64,000 nucleotides of DNA from Paenibacillus sp. XY044 (lineage in GTDB: Bacteria > Bacillota > Bacilli > Paenibacillales > Paenibacillaceae). A program made the translations under genes and the position numbers. Every line of letters begins with the position of its first letter. Positions within the stretch are counted from its first letter, which is position 1. This document shows, in pieces, positions 59,157 to 64,000 of the stretch. The stretch covers positions 124,001 to 188,000 of the forward strand of contig NZ_NQMO01000009.1 of assembly GCF_002257645.1 (NCBI RefSeq), read 5' to 3'. The notes beneath the pieces are model-generated. The model worked only from the letters and a program-made list of their open reading frames with translations, made no database searches and had not been told where the DNA came from.

Positions 59157-61220
59157 TTAGAACCTGAACGAAATTTCTTGATATAAGGACATCACGAAAC
59201 TGTACATTTGCTGGATCATGCTAAAGAACAGCACGCCGAGGAAAAGAATGATCCCAATGACGACAAGTGTGAGCAGCATAGTCACGACCGTCTTCCCGGC
59301 CGAATATTGATGAACCGTCATGGTTCCGATAAACAGCAGCCATACGAACCAAATGTAGGCGATCGTATCCAGCAAGTAATAGAACGCGCTTTCGCTTTCC
59401 GTAATCACGCTGCTGTAGAGAGTTTGCGGTATGTAAATGATCAGTAAGGGCATGAGTGCATATCCGGTGGCCATGATGATTTCTTTAAATTTCCCTTCAC
59501 CGTCCATCAAGGTGGTCAGCGACCAGTTTGCCACACACCAAAGCACAAATGGCAGCACGATAAACTTAAATTCATTAATGCTGTTCAGTTCAGCCGGATT
59601 GTTATAGTTAACGACAAATCCGCTGTACTGCCGTTTGATAATCGTGACAAGCACGACGAGGAGCAGGATGATGGCGGCAATCGAGACGCGGCCTTTCCTC
59701 TCGAATTTCATTTCCCAAAAACCGTTAAACGGATGGACCATCGTGTAAAAAGGGTTTTTGATCACGCCGATTTCCTCGTAGTGGCTGCCGGCGATATTTC
59801 GCCTGCCAAGCTTGATCGCTGCATAGATGAGCAGGATAGCGGCCAAGATGCCAAAAACGATCGTCCCGAAATGGTCGGTTACCACATCTTTACGGTATCT
59901 TTTAAACGCTTCGGAATAGTTCCCCCTGTCGCTTCCAAGCTTGAAATAATGCATAGCTTCGCGGTTATCGCCCTGCTTCAGCAGCGATTTGCCGATCCCG
60001 ATATAAGCGACATCGAAATTGGAGTTCAGCTTCAGCACGCTTTGCCACGCTTCCGTCGACCGATCCGCTTGCCCGTTATAGAGCGCCGTTACGGCTTCGC
60101 GAATCAGGCTGCCGTAAGTTGTAGGCTCAAACACGGCTATCCGGTTGTTATCCTTGTCCAGGACCAGCATCTGGTCTTCAAACATTGCGATGGCCGATGG
60201 GGTACGAAACGTATCCTGCCGGCTTCCCAGTCCGCCGAACATATACAATAGATTGCCGTCTTTGTCATAGGTGAAAATCCGTCCGCGTTTCGAGTCGAGC
60301 GCGCTGTACATGCCGCCGACATCTGCTGCCACGTCGATGAAGATAGAGCTGCCGGGTGCGCTGCCTACCTTCAGCGTATGAATATCCCCTTGGGGCGGAA
60401 AGTACCCCTTATCCCTTAAAATATCTTCTCCGGAAGGGTTCAGCCTTTTGATCGGACGGTCCGAATTTTCCTCTGACGTCGTGGTATACAGAAATCCTTC
60501 TTCGTCGGGGCTTATATTGTTAAATTCAATCGGAATGAACTGCTGCATCTGATCGCGCTGCTTTTTGGTCGATATCCGCTTCCAGAAAAGGTCGATGGGA
60601 TTGAACCTGACCTTGTTCGAACCGACGAAACCGTTAAAGGCGCCGTCAGGATCAAATTCCATGATTCCTTCATAGGAACCCCGGCTGACGACATAAATTC
60701 GTTTCGCTTGATCGACAGCTACTTTGACAGGCGCATATTGAAAGCCTTGGCGGATCAGCGAGGACTTAGGTTCGCCGATCACGCGTATGAATTCGCCTTT
60801 GGCATTAAACTCTACGAGCCTGCGGTTTTGCGTATCAGCCACAAAGATATTCCCGTCCGCATCGGCAATCACGCCTGAAGGCTGATTAAACGTATCCTTT
60901 TTCCCATCGTGCTCAAATTCGTCAATCATGAGCTCCGTCTGAAACTCCCGGTTAAGCACAACAATCCGGTTATTGCCGGTATCCGCGATATAAATGCCGC
61001 CTTGCTTGGATACATACAAGTCCTCCGGCGAATGGAATGCCCCTGCCTGAGCATCGTTCCCATACACAACTCTCTCCAACGAATATGGAGGAGGCGCCGG
61101 AACCGCTTTACCCGTGAAATCGTATGTATATCCGTCAGCGCCCGATGCGGCGGCAGGAATGGCGAAGCCGATCGAGATGACCAGTACCAACAGTGTAAGA
61201 ATCGTTCTTTTGACAATCAA
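59157..61220 (-). CDS. NHL-propeller / TPR / YIP1 membrane protein
   Basis: A 687-residue protein. A signal peptide ends near AASGADG. NHL repeats at about residues 55-370 form a beta-propeller (GGIYIADTGNNRIVVLN, DGNIFVADTQNRRLVEFN, DQMLVLDKDNNRIAVFE). A short TPR region follows (SNFDVAYIGIGKSLLKQGDNREAMHYF), then a membrane helix and a YIP1-type domain of about five helices. The track frame starts with GTG at 61238, but the GGGGGGAG site precedes the TTG at 61220. The propeller is predicted to face outward. It is embedded in the ABC importer operon and is its probable accessory subunit; the function is unknown. Confidence 0.85.
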   Translation of the reverse strand: MIVKRTILTLLVLVISIGFAIPAAASGADGYTYDFTGKAVPAPPPYSLERVVYGNDAQAGAFHSPEDLYVSKQGGIYIADTGNNRIVVLNREFQTELMIDEFEHDGKKDTFNQPSGVIADADGNIFVADTQNRRLVEFNAKGEFIRVIGEPKSSLIRQGFQYAPVKVAVDQAKRIYVVSRGSYEGIMEFDPDGAFNGFVGSNKVRFNPIDLFWKRISTKKQRDQMQQFIPIEFNNISPDEEGFLYTTTSEENSDRPIKRLNPSGEDILRDKGYFPPQGDIHTLKVGSAPGSSIFIDVAADVGGMYSALDSKRGRIFTYDKDGNLLYMFGGLGSRQDTFRTPSAIAMFEDQMLVLDKDNNRIAVFEPTTYGSLIREAVTALYNGQADRSTEAWQSVLKLNSNFDVAYIGIGKSLLKQGDNREAMHYFKLGSDRGNYSEAFKRYRKDVVTDHFGTIVFGILAAILLIYAAIKLGRRNIAGSHYEEIGVIKNPFYTMVHPFNGFWEMKFERKGRVSIAAIILLLVVLVTIIKRQYSGFVVNYNNPAELNSINEFKFIVLPFVLWCVANWSLTTLMDGEGKFKEIIMATGYALMPLLIIYIPQTLYSSVITESESAFYYLLDTIAYIWFVWLLFIGTMTVHQYSAGKTVVTMLLTLVVIGIILFLGVLFFSMIQQMYSFVMSLYQEISFRF

Positions 61221-61234
61221 TTGGCTCCCCCCTG

Positions 61235-62104
61235 TCACTCTTTCAAACCCGATGTTGACATCGTCTGAATCACGTTGCTTTGCGTGATGATAAACACGGT
61301 GATCGGTACGACCATCATCATGAGGCCAACTGCAGCGACGGGGCCTGTTCTCACGATTCCCCCGCTGGCAATTTGCGCAAATACGGCATCCACGGTTCGA
61401 AGCTGCTCACTGTAGATATAAATATGGCTGGTTGCCGTTCCGTTCCATAGGCTTTGAATCGAGAAAATAATCAGAGTCAACCACGCCGGCTTGACGATCG
61501 GCATCACGATTCTCCAGAATATCCGGTATTCGCTCGCACCGTCGATCTTTCCGGCTTCGATTAATGCATCCGGTATTTGCTCCATGAACTGCTTCATTAG
61601 ATAGAGCCCGAGCGTCGAGCCGAACGTGGGGAGAAGAACCGCCCAATACGTATTGATCAGGCCGAGCCAGGACATCGTCATATAATTCGGCACCTGGGTT
61701 ACGTATGCCGTAAACATCAGGGACAAGACGACAATATGGAACAAAAACCGGTGCCCCGGAAATTTCAGCTTTGCCAGCGGGTAGGCGGCTGCAGAAGCAA
61801 TGATCACATGGCCGAACGTTCCAACCGCTGCAATAAAAAACGTGTTAAACACATAACGAGAGAACGGAACCCATGAATCGGCTAAAATACCGCTGAGATC
61901 CGTAAAGTTTTTCAATGTCGGATTCCGAAAGAAGAACCGGGGCGGAAACGCAAAGATTTCATCAATCGGCATAAATGCCCTGTTGATCGTATAAATTAGC
62001 GGGATTGCCATAAAAGCAGCAACGAGACCGATCATCAAGAACAAAACGATATCGACGGCCCATGAGCGGTTTATCCGTTTTTTAATGACCTTGTTCATGA
62101 TCAT
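61235..62104 (-). CDS. Carbohydrate ABC transporter permease, MalG type (locus B, pair 2)
   Basis: A 289-residue six-helix permease. The EAA loop is ALIEAGKIDGASEYRIFWRIVMPIVKP. It starts five bases after the partner permease stop (ATG at 62104, or an ATG two codons later), so the two are translationally coupled. It is followed by the YIP1-domain gene. Confidence 0.9.
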   Translation of the reverse strand: MIMNKVIKKRINRSWAVDIVLFLMIGLVAAFMAIPLIYTINRAFMPIDEIFAFPPRFFFRNPTLKNFTDLSGILADSWVPFSRYVFNTFFIAAVGTFGHVIIASAAAYPLAKLKFPGHRFLFHIVVLSLMFTAYVTQVPNYMTMSWLGLINTYWAVLLPTFGSTLGLYLMKQFMEQIPDALIEAGKIDGASEYRIFWRIVMPIVKPAWLTLIIFSIQSLWNGTATSHIYIYSEQLRTVDAVFAQIASGGIVRTGPVAAVGLMMMVVPITVFIITQSNVIQTMSTSGLKE

Positions 62105-62109
62105 GTCAG

Positions 62110-63033
62110 CTATTCACCCACTTTTCGAAGAAGCTTTTGCGTGATCATATTTGCTCCGAGCATGATCGCGAACAGAACGGTAGCTATCGCGGAAGCATAG
62201 CCCATTTCAAAACGGACCGAGCCGTAATCGATCAGATGGGTTACAATCGTATGCCCCGCGTAATCCACGCTCGGGAAGCCCAGAAGATTAATGGAAATCT
62301 CCGCAACCGCAAATGCCGAGGTGATCTGGATGACTGCGCCGAACATCAACTGCGGCCGCATGGCCGGCAGTGTAATAAACCAAAGTTCCTGCCACCGGTT
62401 TCGAACGCCGTCGATTGACCCTGCCTCATACAGCGTCCGGTCCACATTTTGCAGCCCTGCAATAAATGACAGGAACGCCGTTCCCAGACTCAGCCACAGC
62501 TGAACAATCATGAGAATCCCCAGCATGTAGTTCGTATCCTGAAGCCACTGAATCGGTTCGAGAATGAACCCCCATTTCATCAGAAACGCATTCATAAATC
62601 CGTAGGTATCGCTGGAAAATAGCGTTTGCCAGATGAGATAGGTGTTGCCTGCAATCGAAGGCGCGTACAAAATCAGCGTTAATAGCGCCCTAAGCTTCGG
62701 GGGAAGCTCATTGATCAGCCATGCGAAAAAGAAACAGGCTGCATAGCTGACGGGTCCTGTAATGAATGCAAACAGGAATGTATTTTTGAGGGCAATCAAA
62801 AATACATCGTCCTGCACGAACAGCTTGGCGTAATTCTGCCACCCTACCCAGCTTGGCGGCTCCAGCATATTAAAACTGGAAAAGCTGAGAACGAAGGACA
62901 TGATTACGGGAAGAACCGTAAACGTAACGAAGATGAGAAAAAATGGCGCCAAAAGCACATAGGCATGCTTATGTTTTTTTATTTCCGACGCCAAGTTCAC
63001 CAGTTTGCCGCGTAAGACTATGATGGGAATCAC
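62110..63033 (-). CDS. Sugar ABC transporter permease, MalF type (locus B, pair 2)
   Basis: A permease of about 300 residues. The EAA loop reads LYEAGSIDGVRNRWQELWFITLP, with two extra residues against the usual EAA spacing. The start is uncertain. The open frame reaches ATG at 63087 inside the SBP gene, a GTG lies at 63033 in the GAGGTG that follows the SBP stop, and a GTG at 63000 would give the standard short N-terminus. The GTG at 63033 is listed as a compromise. Confidence 0.85.
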   Translation of the reverse strand: MIPIIVLRGKLVNLASEIKKHKHAYVLLAPFFLIFVTFTVLPVIMSFVLSFSSFNMLEPPSWVGWQNYAKLFVQDDVFLIALKNTFLFAFITGPVSYAACFFFAWLINELPPKLRALLTLILYAPSIAGNTYLIWQTLFSSDTYGFMNAFLMKWGFILEPIQWLQDTNYMLGILMIVQLWLSLGTAFLSFIAGLQNVDRTLYEAGSIDGVRNRWQELWFITLPAMRPQLMFGAVIQITSAFAVAEISINLLGFPSVDYAGHTIVTHLIDYGSVRFEMGYASAIATVLFAIMLGANMITQKLLRKVGE

Positions 63034-63034
63034 C

Positions 63035-64000
63035 TCAGTTCTCGTACGGAAGCTTGAACTCTTTCCGTTTGCTCGTAATTTCTTCATTGATGTACCGTGT
63101 GTAATACTCTATCGTTTCGCGCGGATCCTCACCCTGAACGACCACGGCCCGGAACGCATTATCCAAGTTGCGCCCCGTCAAATACCCGCCGGGGACTTCG
63201 GGAATGCCTTGTACCCATTGCATCTGCCCTGCCAGCTTCTGAAAATCTTTCGTCTGCCACGGAAGTTGGGCCAAAGCGTCCATGTTTGCCGTAGGGTAGC
63301 GTGCAGATGACCCCAGGCGGACTTCCATTTCCCTGCCGTAGGTAGCCTGTGTATCTTGGCTCGTCCACCATTTCATGAATTCCCAGGCGGCATCCTTATC
63401 CTTCGTATGTTGGAACATGACCGTTCCTACACCGCTGCCACCCACTTCGCGGCGAATCGTTCCATCCTGCATCTTCACGCCCGGAACCGAAGTGAAACTC
63501 CACAAGCCCTTAATTTCCGGCGCAAATACGCTCAGCTTGTTGAACATCGTATAATCGATGATGCCGATGGGCATCTCGCCGGTCCGAAACCGGTTGGAGA
63601 AGTCAAGCTGTATCGGCAGCTTATAGTTGACGTACAGGTCCGTCCATCTCTTGAATTCCCGGATTGCCGTCTCGGTGTCCAAAGCGCTTGCCTTGCCGCC
63701 GTCCTTGTAGAGCTGTCCGTCATGCTGGTACAGGAACATCGTATACGCCCGGCTAATATCGGAAGTCGTCGAATCGTTGCCATTCGTATCCAGCGACTTT
63801 TGCGGAAGACCAAATTCCAGATTATGCTTCTGCAGTGCCGGAATCATCTCGAATACCTCATCCCACGTCTGCGGAACTTTAAGCTTCAACTCGTCCTCAA
63901 TGATATCTTTGCGGTAGAACAGAACCGGAAACGTCTGTGTTTCGGGAAGGGCATAGTAGCCATCATTATATTCATATGGAACCATGGCGCTCTCATTAAA
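63035..64000 (-). CDS. Extracellular solute-binding protein of locus B (N-terminus beyond window)
   Basis: The last 321 codons of a sugar-binding protein. The frame is open at the window edge, so the signal peptide and lipobox are not visible. Typical segments include FPVLFYRKDIIEDELKLKVPQTWDEV, IIDYTMFNKLSVFAPEIKGLW, GSGVGTVMFQHTKDKDAAWEFMKWW and TIEYYTRYINEEI. It heads the pair-2 permeases and so begins the visible locus B operon. Confidence 0.88.
   Translation of the reverse strand, partial: FNESAMVPYEYNDGYYALPETQTFPVLFYRKDIIEDELKLKVPQTWDEVFEMIPALQKHNLEFGLPQKSLDTNGNDSTTSDISRAYTMFLYQHDGQLYKDGGKASALDTETAIREFKRWTDLYVNYKLPIQLDFSNRFRTGEMPIGIIDYTMFNKLSVFAPEIKGLWSFTSVPGVKMQDGTIRREVGGSGVGTVMFQHTKDKDAAWEFMKWWTSQDTQATYGREMEVRLGSSARYPTANMDALAQLPWQTKDFQKLAGQMQWVQGIPEVPGGYLTGRNLDNAFRAVVVQGEDPRETIEYYTRYINEEITSKRKEFKLPYEN

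Noticed and set aside
1..64000. CRISPR arrays, tRNA, rRNA, phage or integrase genes
   Set aside because: No spaced direct repeats, cloverleaf-like genes or recombinase motifs were noticed by eye; a covariance-model search would be decisive.

Overview
The window looks like chromosomal DNA of a Paenibacillus-type Firmicute. The evidence is moderate GC, strong AGGAGG-type ribosome binding sites with frequent TTG and GTG starts, many AraC and GntR/LacI-hybrid regulators, and lineage-typical secreted families (DUF4855, DUF5696, DUF5722, YIP1). Carbohydrate ABC importers are encoded without a dedicated ATPase. No rRNA, tRNA, CRISPR array, transposase or phage gene was seen.

Layout. Positions 1-2.8 kb hold the end of a membrane sensor/regulator and a GH106-like glycosidase. 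3.1-5.8 kb holds two NTF2-fold proteins, an NmrA-like NAD(P)-binding protein and a TetR repressor with a probable operator. 5.9-8.7 kb is a GH2 enzyme. 9.2-10.6 kb is an oxidoreductase behind a MerR-type promoter, with its MerR gene. 10.8-13.2 kb is cydAB. 13.3-14.8 kb holds two membrane proteins. 14.9-17.7 kb is a nanE remnant plus a dehydrogenase/Rieske/amidohydrolase operon. 18-23.4 kb holds a methyltransferase, DoxX, a P-loop kinase, a nitroreductase, an ECF41 sigma factor and DinB. 23.7-26.4 kb is a large secreted DUF4855 protein. 26.6-27.9 kb holds a YjcZ peptide and a patch of decayed genes (DoxX-like, AraC, DUF2935). 28.3-29.9 kb is a CopC/CopD pair.

The right half is a carbohydrate-use region. 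Locus A (30.1-44.3 kb) holds a sugar ABC importer, a GntR/LacI regulator, a GH78-like enzyme, a GH71/99-like enzyme and a secreted DUF5722 enzyme. Its MalF-type permease is fused to a secreted beta-propeller. Four of its promoters share a TTAAGTATACTTAA-like palindrome, so it is probably one regulon. Positions 45.2-52 kb hold GH105, GH42 and GH31 enzymes with two AraC regulators. 52.3-53.2 kb is an ArsR/AHSA1 pair. Locus B (53.4-64 kb, running off the right edge) holds a second GntR/LacI regulator, two pairs of ABC permeases, a solute-binding protein, a DUF5696 protein and an NHL-propeller/TPR/YIP1 membrane protein.

The most unusual point is that both ABC loci pair an importer with an extracytoplasmic beta-propeller: fused to the permease in A, fused to a YIP1 membrane domain in B. 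I read these as importers with a built-in or tightly associated surface domain. The role of the propeller is inference.
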